The notes under the pieces: generated by a model
Told to the model about the DNA's origin: nothing
The model's input: only the letters and a program-made list of their open reading frames with translations
The model's database searches: none
Shown: positions 8,006-18,646 of the stretch, piece after piece
Layout: every line of letters starts with the position of its first letter
How positions within the stretch are numbered: position 1 is the first letter of the stretch
NCBI RefSeq assembly: GCF_005889725.1
Contig: NZ_VCKX01000049.1
Span: 1-53,975 of the forward strand
DNA: 53,975 nucleotides
DNA from: Nonomuraea zeae
GTDB lineage: Bacteria > Actinomycetota > Actinomycetes > Streptosporangiales > Streptosporangiaceae
Direction of reading: 5' to 3'
Position numbers and translations under genes: made by a program

Positions 8006-8650
8006 TCAGTCCTCCGGGAGAAGCGTGGGGTCGGTGGTCAGGTCGCGCAGCCGCGTGAGCACGGCACGGCGGGCCCGGTCGTATGCGGTGGTGCCGTGGC
8101 CGAGGAGGCGGGCGTGCGTGATCGCGGTCTCGCCGAGCGCGTCGATCTCGTACGCGAGCTGGGCGGCGTCGGTGCCGTCGGGCAGCTCGCCGAGCTCGAC
8201 GGCCTCGCGAACGAGCCGCTCGATGAGCCGGAGCCAGTCGCCCAGGGCCTGGGCTACGCGCTCGCGCACCGGCCCGGGACGGTCGTCGAACTCGACCTGG
8301 GCGGCGAAGAAGAAGCAGCCGCCCGGGAGGATCTTGGCGGCGTAGAAGCGCAGGCGGGCCTCGTGCAGGGCCAGGAGGCGGCGCACGCCGGCCGGGCTCT
8401 GGAGCGCGGGCTTGACGATCTCGTCGACCCACTGGCGGCCGGCCCACTCGATGGCGTCGAGCTGCAGCTCCTCCTTGTCGCGCCAGTGCGCGAAAAAGCC
8501 TGATTTGCTGACGCCGGCGGCCGTGGCCAGCCGGCCCAGGGTCAGGCCGTCGAGCCCTTGCACCGAGGCCAGCGCGACCGCCTGCGCGAGGATCGCCTCC
8601 CGGCTGCGCCGGCCCCGCACCAGGCGGCCGTCTTCTCTGGTGTCCGTCAC
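8006..8650 (-). CDS. TetR-family transcriptional regulator
   Basis: A 214-residue TetR protein. The N-terminal HTH covers about 14-60: REAILAQAVALASVQG, then LTLGRLATAAGVSKSGFFAHW and KEELQLDAIEW. The C-terminal all-helical ligand domain (65-205) includes FFFAAQVEFDDRPGPVRERV, typical of the TetR_C_11/YjgJ-like group. The first gene of a two-gene operon with the thioesterase, it is preceded by a 12-bp perfect palindrome that is probably its own operator. Confidence 0.9.
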   Translation of the reverse strand: MTDTREDGRLVRGRRSREAILAQAVALASVQGLDGLTLGRLATAAGVSKSGFFAHWRDKEELQLDAIEWAGRQWVDEIVKPALQSPAGVRRLLALHEARLRFYAAKILPGGCFFFAAQVEFDDRPGPVRERVAQALGDWLRLIERLVREAVELGELPDGTDAAQLAYEIDALGETAITHARLLGHGTTAYDRARRAVLTRLRDLTTDPTLLPED

Positions 8651-8669
8651 ACCGCGAGTCTACATTAAC

Positions 8670-8681
8670 GACCGATCGGTC
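8670..8681. promoter_or_regulatory. Palindromic operator upstream of the TetR gene
   Basis: GACCGATCGGTC is a perfect 12-bp palindrome 19 bp upstream of the TetR start, within an AT-richer stretch (TACATTAAC on the left). GACCG-like half-sites with this spacing are classical TetR-family targets. It probably mediates autoregulation of the TetR-thioesterase operon. Confidence 0.6.
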
Positions 8682-8703
8682 ATGTAGCTACGTCCCGGTG
8701 TCC

Positions 8704-9156
8704 TCAGGCCGGCGTCTCCGTGCGGCGACCGAACCGGTCGGCCACGGCGTCGAACATCGCCACGGCGGGCTCGCGGTCGGCGATCTCCGCGAGCGGCCGG
8801 CCGAGCTGCGGGTCGAAGCACTCCAGCCCGGACTCGCGCTCGACGATCGACGCCAGCCGGTAGAGCAGGTCGAGCGCCTGCCGCGCGTCGTCACCATGGG
8901 TCCGGTACGGGACGCTCATCTCCCAGTCGCCCTCCCAGTGGTTCACCGAGATGCCGGTCGCCTCGTGGTCAAGCTCCCAGTTGGGCGGGTATTCGACGGT
9001 CCGCACCTCGCCGAGCAGCTCCCGGGCGCGCGCGACCACGCGGTCCCAGGCCGCCGGGTCGGCGGGCGGCGGCTCCTCCCGCGCGTCGAGTGCCTCCAGC
9101 ACCTGATCCCAGGATTGGCCGGGCTCCCGGCGCGCGAAATAAAGGTCGTAGCTCAT
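8704..9156 (-). CDS. Conserved hypothetical protein
   Basis: A 150-residue acidic soluble protein starting MSYDLYFARREPGQSW, an opening shared by a family of small actinobacterial proteins of unknown function. It has a central ELDHEATGISVNHWEGDWEM and a predicted helical C-terminus. No catalytic motif, signal or membrane segment is visible. It is separated from the monooxygenase start region by 18 bp on the same strand and may be co-transcribed with it, but nothing in the sequence ties their functions together. Confidence 0.7.
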   Translation of the reverse strand: MSYDLYFARREPGQSWDQVLEALDAREEPPPADPAAWDRVVARARELLGEVRTVEYPPNWELDHEATGISVNHWEGDWEMSVPYRTHGDDARQALDLLYRLASIVERESGLECFDPQLGRPLAEIADREPAVAMFDAVADRFGRRTETPA

Positions 9157-9174
9157 GCTGGACGAAAATACTAT

Positions 9175-11034
<1,860 letters not shown>

Positions 11035-11184
11035 GCACCCTCCGTAGAGACGCTTGAACCCGAGCTCAATTTCAGAATGTCATTCGGTTGTGAGCTCCGG
11101 CAAGCCTGCCCTGGCGTTGATGACCCGAGCGCCGGGCACCGGCACTATGGTGAAATGCCGGACACACGAGGAAGCTGAAGCACA

Positions 11185-12522
11185 TTGGCTCATCGCGCCC
11201 TGGTCATCGCCATGCTGCCCGCGATCGGGCTGCGTGTGCTCGCCGTGCTCGGGTTCCCGCCCGCGCTGCTCTTCTACGGCGACTCGTTCGCCTTCCTGCG
11301 CGAAGAGCTCTCCCCCGGCACGTCCAGGCCGTCGGGCTACTCCCTGTTCCTCGCCCTGCTGCGGCCCGCGCACAGCCTCACGCTGGTCACGGTCCTGCAG
11401 CACCTGCTGGGGCTGGCGCTCGCGGTGGCCGTGTACGCCCTGCTGAGGCGGCGCGGCCTGCCCGGCTGGGGCGCCACGCTGCTGGTGACCCCGCTGCTGT
11501 TCGACGAGTTCCTGGTGCTGCTGGAGCACATGATCATGGCCGACGCGGTCTTCGTCGTGCTGGTCACGGGCGCGATCGTGCTCATCGTGTGGCGCGTCAG
11601 TCCGGCCACGGCCGCGATCGGCGGCCTGCTGCTCGGGCTGGCCGGGATCACCAGGACGGTCGGGCTGCCGCTGCTGATCCTGACCGCCGCGTACCTGCTG
11701 ATCAGGCGCCACGGCTGGCGTCCGCTGCTGGCGCTGCTGGTGGCCGGGGCGATCCCCCTGGGCGCGTACGCGACGTGGACGAAGGTGGAGAAGGGCAAGT
11801 TCGCGCTGACCGAGGCGGACGGGAACTTCCTGTGGTCCAGGACCATGAGCTTCGCCGACTGCGCGGTGATCAAACCTCCCGAGCGGCTGGCGGTGCTCTG
11901 CCCGACGATGCCGGTCGCCGAGCGGCCGTATCCGCCGCACTGGCTGTGGGAGAGCTTCTCGCCGCTGCTGAAGGTGCCGGGGGCGGCCAATCGCAACAAG
12001 CTGGCCGGGGAGTTCGCCAGGGAGGCCATCCTGGCGCAACCCGGGGCGTACCTGGGCTCGGTGGCGACCGATCTCGGGCAGCTGCTGCGCTGGGAGCGTA
12101 CGGGGGTGTCCGAGAAGACGCCGTACAAGCTGCCCGCGGCCGAGCGCCCGCTGACGGAGTCCGTGCGCGGCGTCGCCGAGTCCTACGAGCAGGGGCCGGC
12201 CGCCACGCGGGTCGTCGAGCCGTTCGCCGGCTGGCTGCGCGCCTACCAGCGCTTCGGCTACGTCCCGTTCCCGCTGCTCATGCTGGCACTGGGCGGCGCG
12301 CTGGTGACCGCGCCGGTCCGGCGGCGGTGGGACGCGCTGCTGCCCGGGGTCGCGGCGCTCGCGCTGGTCGTCTCGCCGCCCTTCCTGGCCGCCTTTGACG
12401 TGCGCTACGTGATCCCGGCGATCCCGCTGGTCTTCCTGTCGCTGGGGCTGGCGCTCGCCGCCCGCTCGCCGTCCCGGCGGGAGCCGGCCGAGCCCGAGCG
12501 GGAAGCGCTCAACGTCGGCTGA
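11185..12522 (+). CDS. Polytopic membrane protein, glycosyltransferase 39/83-like
   Basis: A 445-residue protein with about ten hydrophobic helices. The first extracytoplasmic loop has FYGDSFAFLREE, where the DS/D pair resembles the catalytic loop of GT-C glycosyltransferases. There is a large soluble loop at about 205-335 and a helical C-terminus ending in a charged tail. Start is a TTG at 11185 preceded by a GAGGAAG-like site; no better ATG is in frame near the first helix. It probably transfers a sugar from a polyprenyl carrier to an extracellular acceptor. Neither donor nor acceptor can be assigned. Confidence 0.7.
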   Translation: MAHRALVIAMLPAIGLRVLAVLGFPPALLFYGDSFAFLREELSPGTSRPSGYSLFLALLRPAHSLTLVTVLQHLLGLALAVAVYALLRRRGLPGWGATLLVTPLLFDEFLVLLEHMIMADAVFVVLVTGAIVLIVWRVSPATAAIGGLLLGLAGITRTVGLPLLILTAAYLLIRRHGWRPLLALLVAGAIPLGAYATWTKVEKGKFALTEADGNFLWSRTMSFADCAVIKPPERLAVLCPTMPVAERPYPPHWLWESFSPLLKVPGAANRNKLAGEFAREAILAQPGAYLGSVATDLGQLLRWERTGVSEKTPYKLPAAERPLTESVRGVAESYEQGPAATRVVEPFAGWLRAYQRFGYVPFPLLMLALGGALVTAPVRRRWDALLPGVAALALVVSPPFLAAFDVRYVIPAIPLVFLSLGLALAARSPSRREPAEPEREALNVG

Positions 12523-12535
12523 GAGGTTGCTTGTT

Positions 12536-12558
12536 CTCTACCTAGCCCCTAGGTAGAG
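12536..12558. promoter_or_regulatory. Perfect inverted repeat overlapping the PadR-gene start
   Basis: CTCTACCTAG, a 3-base CCC spacer and CTAGGTAGAG form a perfect 10-bp inverted repeat that ends 7 bp before the ATG of the PadR gene. No Shine-Dalgarno fits between repeat and ATG, so the transcript is likely leaderless and the repeat covers the promoter. PadR-family operators are typically palindromes of this kind, so it is probably autoregulatory. Confidence 0.65.
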
Positions 12559-12565
12559 TTAGACC

Positions 12566-12901
12566 ATGGGTGCGAATCCGCGCATGACCTTGCCGACGCA
12601 GCTGGTCCTCCGTGCACTCCTCGAAAACCCCACGCGCGAGATGTACGGGCTGGAGATCTGCGATGCCGCCGGCCTGGCCAGCGGCACGATTCACCCCATA
12701 CTCGCCCGATTCGAGGGCATCGGCTGGCTCCAGTCGAGGTTCGAAGACATCGATCCGAGCGAAGAGGGCCGTCCCCGCCGTCGCTACTACCGGCTGACAG
12801 CGGACGGTGCCGAGCTTGCGCGCGAAGCGCTCGCCAAGGCACACACCAAGATCGGCAGACTGCCGGTCGTGCGGCCCGGCTTCGCGGATGGTGCGGTGTG
12901 A
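12566..12901 (+). CDS. PadR-family transcriptional regulator
   Basis: A 111-residue PadR protein of the short (PadR-s2-like) class. The winged helix covers about 8-90 and includes LVLRALLENPTREMYGLEI, GLASGTIHPILARFEGIGWL and RPRRRYYRLTADGAE, the conserved wing motif. The C-terminus is short and helical. Its stop overlaps the start of the next gene (GTGA), so the two form an operon. It lies directly behind a perfect inverted repeat and probably represses its own operon. Confidence 0.9.
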   Translation: MGANPRMTLPTQLVLRALLENPTREMYGLEICDAAGLASGTIHPILARFEGIGWLQSRFEDIDPSEEGRPRRRYYRLTADGAELAREALAKAHTKIGRLPVVRPGFADGAV

Positions 12902-13857
12902 GCGATTTACGCAGTGAAACGGACATTCTGCAGAGTACCGGGGTACTCGACCTCACCCGGGTCCTGGAGCGCGCCCGCGCCCACGCCGGCGAGCTCCTGA
13001 TCGATCTGGAGCGCTGCCGCGACCTGGCGTACTCGCGCGAGGCCGTCCTGCTGCTCGACCGTGCCCGCAGGCGTGCGCTCCGGCTGGCCGGCACTCTGGA
13101 GGACGCCCGCATCCCCGACCTCACCACGACCCCGCTCGCCGCGCTCGACCGTGGCCTCGACCAGGCCAGGATCCTGTCGCGCGGGCTCGCGGACGAGCGC
13201 GTCATCGGCGGCGCGCGCCGGCGCGCACGCGCGCTCACGGCGGCGCGCGCGTGCGACCGGATCCTGCGGCCCGCGCTTACGCTCGCGACCACGCTCGGCG
13301 ACGTCCAGCTCCGTGCCCGCGAGCTCGACCGCGACCTCGGTAAGGCCGTGCGGCTGGTGTACGAGCTGTCCAAGTGGCTCTACCACCAGGAGCCCGCGCA
13401 CGTCATCGCCAGGCGGCACAACGTCGCCCGCTCGGCCGAGCTGCTGGTCGAGGCCATGACCCGGCTGCTGCCCGCCATGCACCGCAGCCGGTACGCCGAG
13501 GAGCTGCACGCCGAGCTGTACGAGCTGGCCACGGCCAAGGCCAGCTCGTCCACGCAGCTCAGGTACTCGGTGCACCAGTTGCGTCACGTGCTCCAGCTCC
13601 GGCTGGCGCTGTCGGGACGGGGCCGGTTCTACCGCGTACGGCGTACCGCCTCGTGGGTGCTCGCCTCGGAGTGGCGGACGTGGAGCCTGCTCGGGCCGTC
13701 GATGATCGCGGCGGCGTACAACGTCTATCTGGCGCAGGGGTGGGGATCGGCGTTCTACACGCTGCCCGGGATGGTGGGGTTCTACGCGGGGGTCGAGTGG
13801 CTGCGCAAGCGCTGGCACGTGCCGATGAAGCGGCGGCGCCGGCCACCGAGGCTGTGA
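12898..13857 (+). CDS. Helical membrane-associated hypothetical protein
   Basis: A 319-residue protein starting with GTG, coupled to the PadR gene by a 4-bp overlap. It is very rich in Arg, Ala and Leu. Residues 1-245 are predicted helical with many Leu/Arg repeats (LLIDLERCRDLAYSREAVL). Two hydrophobic stretches follow near the C-terminus (WSLLGPSMIAAAYNVYLA and FYTLPGMVGFYAGVEWL), then a basic tail (KRRRRPPRL). No family is recognised. The coupling suggests that the PadR protein regulates it. A membrane-anchored helical protein, perhaps a scaffold, is as far as the sequence allows. Confidence 0.75.
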   Translation: MSDLRSETDILQSTGVLDLTRVLERARAHAGELLIDLERCRDLAYSREAVLLLDRARRRALRLAGTLEDARIPDLTTTPLAALDRGLDQARILSRGLADERVIGGARRRARALTAARACDRILRPALTLATTLGDVQLRARELDRDLGKAVRLVYELSKWLYHQEPAHVIARRHNVARSAELLVEAMTRLLPAMHRSRYAEELHAELYELATAKASSSTQLRYSVHQLRHVLQLRLALSGRGRFYRVRRTASWVLASEWRTWSLLGPSMIAAAYNVYLAQGWGSAFYTLPGMVGFYAGVEWLRKRWHVPMKRRRRPPRL

Positions 13858-13863
13858 CCGGGC

Positions 13864-14448
13864 TCAGAGCCCGAATGCGCCGCCTTCGACGAGGATGAGC
13901 AGGCCGATCCCGATCAGGACGACCGGCAGCAGGAGGTGGCCCCAGCGGCGCAGCGCCCTGGCGACGGGCGGCCGGGTGGCGACGTACCTGCCCGCCAGGC
14001 ACCAGACGGCGACCAGGACGAGGAAGACGGCGGCGTAGACGCTCATGCCCGCGACGCCGGACGTGGCGAAGACCGGGACGTAGACCCCGATGTTGTCCCC
14101 GCCGTTGGCGAAGGTGACGGCCGCGACGGCCGTCGCCGTGGGCGCGCCCGGCGCGACGTCGTCGTCCCCCTGGCTCCGCCAGGACTGCCAGGCGGCCTTG
14201 AGCCCCAGCGCCAGGGGCAGCAGGCCGAGGTACGGGATGACGGACTCGGGCAGGAACGTGGCCCCGGCCGCGGCGGCCACGGCGACGGCGAGGATCGCGG
14301 AGAAGCCGAGATACTGGCCGAGGACGATGCGCGGGGTCGTGTGGCGGTGGCCGGCTCCCTGGGCGAAGAACAGCGCCAGGAGCACGATGTCGTCGATGTT
14401 CGTGACGGCGAACAGACCGGCGGCTTGCCCAATGATGCCCGCGTTCAC
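13864..14448 (-). CDS. CadD-family cadmium/cation resistance transporter
   Basis: A 194-residue, roughly six-helix membrane protein. The first helix carries FAVTNIDDIVLLALFFAQ, matching the TNIDD motif of the CadD family (related to LysE transporters). A second repeat-like NGGDNIGVYVP motif is at about 105-115. I chose the GTG at 14446-14448 (VNAGIIGQAAG). Longer frames add a basic, unrelated N-terminus overlapping the upstream gene. It probably exports a divalent cation or a related substrate; cadmium is the family name, not proven here. The stop is 6 bp from the stop of the convergent gene. Confidence 0.82.
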   Translation of the reverse strand: MNAGIIGQAAGLFAVTNIDDIVLLALFFAQGAGHRHTTPRIVLGQYLGFSAILAVAVAAAAGATFLPESVIPYLGLLPLALGLKAAWQSWRSQGDDDVAPGAPTATAVAAVTFANGGDNIGVYVPVFATSGVAGMSVYAAVFLVLVAVWCLAGRYVATRPPVARALRRWGHLLLPVVLIGIGLLILVEGGAFGL

Positions 14449-14510
14449 GGAAGAGCGACCCTTTCTGCGGCGATGGGGCCCCAGCGTAGTGCGAGAAGGC
14501 TCCGTGCCGG

Positions 14511-15569
14511 CTACGCGGGCTCCGGGGCGAGCGGCGGGCCGTCGGGGAGCTCCGGGGGCTCGCACCAGGTGCCGAGGAACGCCGCCGCCAGCTCCGCCGC
14601 GCCGGCGAAGGGGCCGTCAGGGTGCTCCAGGCTGGCCGCGGTCAGGCGGCTGACCCGCTCGTCCACCAGCGCGCCGGTCGATTCGGCGTCGGTCACCTCG
14701 CCGGCCCGTTCCGCGAGGTAGCCGATGGTGGCGCCGGCGCCGCACACGAAGTCCGCGAGCGGGACGACGCCGCGCGCCAGGAGCGTGCGCAGGCCGCCGG
14801 CGGTGTAGGGGACGTTGGCCGCGGGCGCGACGACTCCGGCGCGCACCTCCGCCGCGCGGCCCGGGTGCAGGACGCCGGTCCGCGCGCCGGGGACCATGAC
14901 GTCGGCGGCGACCTCGTACAGGCTCTCGGGAGGCAGGACGGGCCGGCCGAGCCGCAGGACGCAGGCGTCGCCGTGCTCCGCGCGCAGCTCGAACAAGGCG
15001 GCGACGTCCAGCCCCGACTCGTCCACCACGCAGCCGTGGATCGTGGACAGCGCGACCAGCCGCCCGCCGCGCCGCGCCAGCTCGCGCACGACGCCGCCGC
15101 CCACCTTGCCGAAGCCTTCCACGGCGAACGTGCGGCCGGCCGACCCGCCGAGCGCCGTGTCCGCGGCGGCGACCACGCCGAGGCCGGTGACGACGGTGTC
15201 CACCAGCTCGCCGTCGATCTCCTGATGCATGATCGAGTCCGGCCGGTAGTCGGGCAGTGAGGCGAAGTCCTGCGTGCGCGTGCCGAGATCGGAGGCGGTG
15301 AGGAACGACCCGCTCGCCACGAGCGGCCCGATCTCCGCGCAGTACCTCGCCACCAGGGCGGCCCGCTCCTCCGCCCCGCCCCGCAGCACCGCCTTCGCGC
15401 CGCCGATCCGCTGGCCGAGCACGGCGAGCTTGTACGTCATCGCCCGCGCCAGCAGCCGCGCCTCCTCCGGCGTGACGTCGGGGGCGAGCCGCGTCCCGCC
15501 CGCGCTCGTCGCGCAGTCCATGTCGAAGGCCACGAAGCCGTCGACCGAAGTGAGTTCCACGACCTTCAT
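14511..15569 (-). CDS. Leu/Val/Glu/Phe dehydrogenase-family protein
   Basis: A 352-residue protein of the amino-acid dehydrogenase superfamily. The N-terminal catalytic domain has TSAGGTRLAPDVTPEEARLLARAM and GGAKAVL, with Lys of GGAKA as substrate-binding and catalytic residue by analogy with valine/leucine dehydrogenase. The Rossmann domain starts at AVEGFGKVGGGVVREL. Further family-like features are VPGARTGVLH and ANVPYTAGG. An AGGGGAC-like site precedes the ATG. The N-terminus is shorter than in classical Vdh/LeuDH, so activity on branched-chain amino acids is likely but not certain. It could be a divergent dehydrogenase in secondary metabolism. Confidence 0.82.
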   Translation of the reverse strand: MKVVELTSVDGFVAFDMDCATSAGGTRLAPDVTPEEARLLARAMTYKLAVLGQRIGGAKAVLRGGAEERAALVARYCAEIGPLVASGSFLTASDLGTRTQDFASLPDYRPDSIMHQEIDGELVDTVVTGLGVVAAADTALGGSAGRTFAVEGFGKVGGGVVRELARRGGRLVALSTIHGCVVDESGLDVAALFELRAEHGDACVLRLGRPVLPPESLYEVAADVMVPGARTGVLHPGRAAEVRAGVVAPAANVPYTAGGLRTLLARGVVPLADFVCGAGATIGYLAERAGEVTDAESTGALVDERVSRLTAASLEHPDGPFAGAAELAAAFLGTWCEPPELPDGPPLAPEPA

Positions 15570-15772
15570 GTGCGTCCCCTGGAGTCGTCGCCTGCGCCCA
15601 GTACGCCATGCCGTGCCCGCTCACCACAACCGTCTGCCGCCTCCTTTCGGACGGTCTGGCATGGATGGTGACGCGGTGAGACGCTGGTGGTACTTCTGCC
15701 ACCTTGAGATCGCCGACGCGCCGGCCAAGGCTGAGCCGCGGGCGGCGACCCGGCGTGCTGATCGGGAGGCGA

Positions 15773-17008
15773 ATGGTGAACCCCTTCGCCATTCGCCGCT
15801 TCCTCCCGCACCGCAGCTCCTTGGGGGCGAACGCCTGGCGCGTGTCCATCGCCGGCTGCCTCAGCGCCGTGGGTGACGGCGTACGCCTCGTCGCACTGCC
15901 GCTCTCGGCGGTGGCGACGACGGCGGACCCGGTCCAGATCACCGCCGTGGTGGCGGCCACCCGCCTGCCGTGGATCCTGGCCCCGGTGATCGGGGCGGCG
16001 GTGGACCGGCTCAGCCGGCACCGGGTGATGGTGGTGGCGGACCTGACCCGCGCCGCCGTCATGCTCCTGCTCGCGGGGGTGACGCTGCTCCGATGGCGGG
16101 AGATCGCGATCTTGCTGGTGGTCGCGCTGACGGCGGGCGTGGCCGAGGTGTTCTTCGAGACCGCCGGCCACGCGCTGGCGCCGTCGCTGGTGACCGACCG
16201 CGACTTCGAGCGGGTGAACGCGCGGCTGGTGACGGTGCAGGCCGTCGGGCTGACGCTGGTCGGCCCGCCGCTCGGGTTGCTGCTCTGGACGATGTGGACC
16301 CCTGCGGCGTTCCTGCTGGACGCCGCCAGCTTCCTGGCCTCGGCCGCGATCATCTCCAGAGTCACCGTCGGTACGGCGGCGGGCCCGGTGTCGGCGGGGC
16401 TGCTCAGATCGACGCTGGCGGGCTTGCGCTACCTGGTCCGCCATCGGACCCTGCGCGTGCTGATCGTCCTGATGTCGGCCACCTGCTTCGCCAACCAGGG
16501 TGCGTTCTCGCTGCTCGTCCTCTACACCTCGGCCGTGCTCGGCCTGCCCGGCCACTCCTACGGCTGGCTGCTGATCGCCGGCGGCGTGGGCAGCCTGGTC
16601 GCCGCGAACACCGCCCCCGCCCTGCTGCGCCTGCTGGGCCACCGCGTCGCGCTGATTTCCTCCATCGCGGCCCTCTCGGCCACCTGCCTGGGCCTGGCCT
16701 TCGTGACCTGGTGGCCGCTGGCGGCGGGCCTGATCACCCTGAACAGCGCCGCCACAGCCGTGCTGAACGTGATCATCCTCAGCGCCCGCCAGCGCCTTTC
16801 CCCGCCGCAGCTGCTGGGCCGGGTCACCGCCGGCGCCCGATCGGTCGCCCGCGGGGCCACGGCGCTCGGCGCCACGATGGCCGGCCTCGCCGCCGGGGCG
16901 GTCGGCATCCCGCTGACGTGGATCCTCGCGAGCGTCGTCCTGGCCGCCTCGGTTTCCCTGGCGGTGTTACTCAGCACCTCTCTAACCTTTTCGCATGGAT
17001 CACGATGA
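15773..17008 (+). CDS. MFS transporter (EntS-like/MFS_3)
   Basis: A 411-residue transporter with about 12 helices. The N-terminal helix contains RVSIAGCLSAVGDGVRLVALPL, as in the MFS_3/EntS-type exporters, followed by RLPWILAPVIGAAVDRLSRHRVMV (motif A loop). The ATG at 15773 has GGGAGG just before it; an upstream in-frame start adds 23 Arg-rich residues and is less likely. The 3' end overlaps the next gene by 14 bp. The substrate is unknown; family members export siderophores or macrolide-like compounds. Confidence 0.85.
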   Translation: MVNPFAIRRFLPHRSSLGANAWRVSIAGCLSAVGDGVRLVALPLSAVATTADPVQITAVVAATRLPWILAPVIGAAVDRLSRHRVMVVADLTRAAVMLLLAGVTLLRWREIAILLVVALTAGVAEVFFETAGHALAPSLVTDRDFERVNARLVTVQAVGLTLVGPPLGLLLWTMWTPAAFLLDAASFLASAAIISRVTVGTAAGPVSAGLLRSTLAGLRYLVRHRTLRVLIVLMSATCFANQGAFSLLVLYTSAVLGLPGHSYGWLLIAGGVGSLVAANTAPALLRLLGHRVALISSIAALSATCLGLAFVTWWPLAAGLITLNSAATAVLNVIILSARQRLSPPQLLGRVTAGARSVARGATALGATMAGLAAGAVGIPLTWILASVVLAASVSLAVLLSTSLTFSHGSR

Positions 17009-17381
17009 ATGGACTGTCGAGCGGCATTTGCAAGGTAAGCCGGAGAAGGTAATCGCCCTCTACGACCGCTTCATCGAGCTGGCCGGCAGATGCGGCCCCT
17101 TCACTTACTCGGTGGCGAAGTCGGCGATCGTGCTGAAGGGCGAGCGCCGCGGGTTCGCGGGCGTGGCGCTGTCCGCGGCCGGCATCCACGGCCATCTTGA
17201 CCTGCAACGCACGATCGAGGATCGGCGGATAGTCCGGTCCTACCCGTACACCAAGCGGCTGTTCGTGCTGCACTGGCAGGCCGGCTCGCCCGAGGACCTG
17301 GACGACGAGTTCGCCGGCTGGCTGCGGGAGGCGTACGCGGTGGGCGGGGGAGCGCACCTTTCGGGACCGCCGCTCCGGTGA
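16995..17381 (+). CDS. DUF5655-domain protein
   Basis: A 128-residue small protein. It opens WTVERHLQGKPEKVIALYDRF, followed by CGPFTYSVAKSAIVLKG and FAGVALSAAGIHGHLDL, the typical course of DUF5655. This domain of unknown function is found alone in actinobacteria and as an extension elsewhere. It overlaps the MFS gene end by 14 bp and is probably co-translated. No catalytic residues can be assigned. Confidence 0.75.
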   Translation: MDHDEWTVERHLQGKPEKVIALYDRFIELAGRCGPFTYSVAKSAIVLKGERRGFAGVALSAAGIHGHLDLQRTIEDRRIVRSYPYTKRLFVLHWQAGSPEDLDDEFAGWLREAYAVGGGAHLSGPPLR

Positions 17382-17418
17382 GCCGCATCCCGGCCCGCGG
17401 CCGAAGGGGTGCTCGCCC

Positions 17419-18405
17419 TCAGCAGAAGTCTTCCTTTCCTCTGCTGGGCGAGGTCGTCCACCAACCCTGGGAGTTCATCGCGTTGAGCGCGCCTCCGAGA
17501 TATACGCGCTTGTAGGCCGAGCAGGTCGCCCACTCGTTGAACCGGACCCTCTTGGGCGCTATCTTCGCCGAAATGCGGAAGGGCTGCCCATCGTTGTCGA
17601 TGGTCTGTGTCTCGGGTTTGCTGTCGACCAGCAGCTCCAGTTTGAACGCGTATTCACAATAGTGCTTGTACGTCCTGGTCGTGAGGCGGAAGGTTGCCTG
17701 CTCGCCCGGCTTCAACTCGTACTTGCGATCGGCGAAGTAGTCGCCGGAGAACTGCGTCGGCAGGCCGGGGCCCTGCTCGTGCTCCTTGGCGTACTGGGCG
17801 ATCGGGTAAGGGCGGTCCAGGTCGAAACCGATCTTGACCGTCGGGAGATCGCCTTGTGGCGGTGAGAAGAACAGCGTGTCGGTCAACGGCGCGCGGCAGT
17901 CGGCATCCAGCTTCATGCCGGTGATGCGTACCGGCTTCTGGCGGTTGCCTTCCAGCTCCAGCTCGATGGTGGACTCCGTGGTCTCCACACCGCCCAATGC
18001 CCGCATGGCAGCCGTCGCCGCCTCAGGGTCTTCTTCCGGTTCGAATACCGAATTGAGCTTATGAACGACGTCCGGTGCCACGAGCCCGGGAACGACGTAC
18101 GTATTATCGTTCACCTTCGGCACGAAGGTAATTTTGTTGACCTTGACCGCCGCTCCGGACGGTTGCGCTGACGCGGTCGGGGACGGGCTACGGGTTTGAC
18201 CCGTCCCCTTGTCCTCGCTCCAGCCCAACGCCCTTTCCCCACCCTTGGAAGCCAGGCTGGCAATCACCGTCACCACAATCGGGACGAGCAGCGCAGTCCC
18301 TGCCCATTTAGCCGCGGGCCTTCTCCACCACGACGATCGCCTGGTTGACGATGATCTGGCACGAGGCCTTTTCGGGCGCGGCCTTCGCTCACCCCTGGTG
18401 GGCAT
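17419..18405 (-). CDS. Membrane-anchored extracytoplasmic hypothetical protein
   Basis: A 328-residue protein with an Arg/Ser-rich cytoplasmic N-terminus (1-33), one membrane helix (about 34-53: WAGTALLVPIVVTVIASL), a Ser/Thr/Pro linker (65-85) and a soluble domain outside the cell. The domain has four cysteines (DCRAPL, HYCEYAF, ATCSAYK, EDFC) that could form disulfides, and beta-rich segments such as VKIGFDLDRPYPIAQYAKE. The family was not recognised. Less extreme GC3 in parts (for example around 18000-18130) differs slightly from neighbours. Confidence 0.65.
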   Translation of the reverse strand: MPTRGERRPRPKRPRARSSSTRRSSWWRRPAAKWAGTALLVPIVVTVIASLASKGGERALGWSEDKGTGQTRSPSPTASAQPSGAAVKVNKITFVPKVNDNTYVVPGLVAPDVVHKLNSVFEPEEDPEAATAAMRALGGVETTESTIELELEGNRQKPVRITGMKLDADCRAPLTDTLFFSPPQGDLPTVKIGFDLDRPYPIAQYAKEHEQGPGLPTQFSGDYFADRKYELKPGEQATFRLTTRTYKHYCEYAFKLELLVDSKPETQTIDNDGQPFRISAKIAPKRVRFNEWATCSAYKRVYLGGALNAMNSQGWWTTSPSRGKEDFC

Positions 18406-18615
18406 CGATCCTCTTTCTCACCAACGCTGGGATGACCATTATTCGTGATGGGAGAGGCGTTGATGGGATTTTCAACCAGCCCGCCCTGACCCGACCCGAG
18501 ATCCACCGCCACCGCCGGCGCGTCCGCCGCGAGCGCCGCGAGCGCCGCCTGCCAGGTCCCCTGCCGCCCGAGCCTGGCCAGCCCCCAGCCCAGGTGGGGA
18601 CGATCCTGGCGTAAG

Positions 18616-18646
18616 CTTGCATCATTCATTATCTTGTATCATTCGT
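18616..18646. promoter_or_regulatory. Direct-repeat region upstream of furA
   Basis: CTTGCATCATTC at 18616-18627 and CTTGTATCATTC at 18633-18644 are direct repeats 17 bp apart in an AT-rich island just before the furA coding region. FurA/CatR-type repressors bind AT-rich repeats at their own promoters and control katG from there; this is the probable autoregulatory site. The repeat structure is seen, the function is inferred. Confidence 0.5.
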
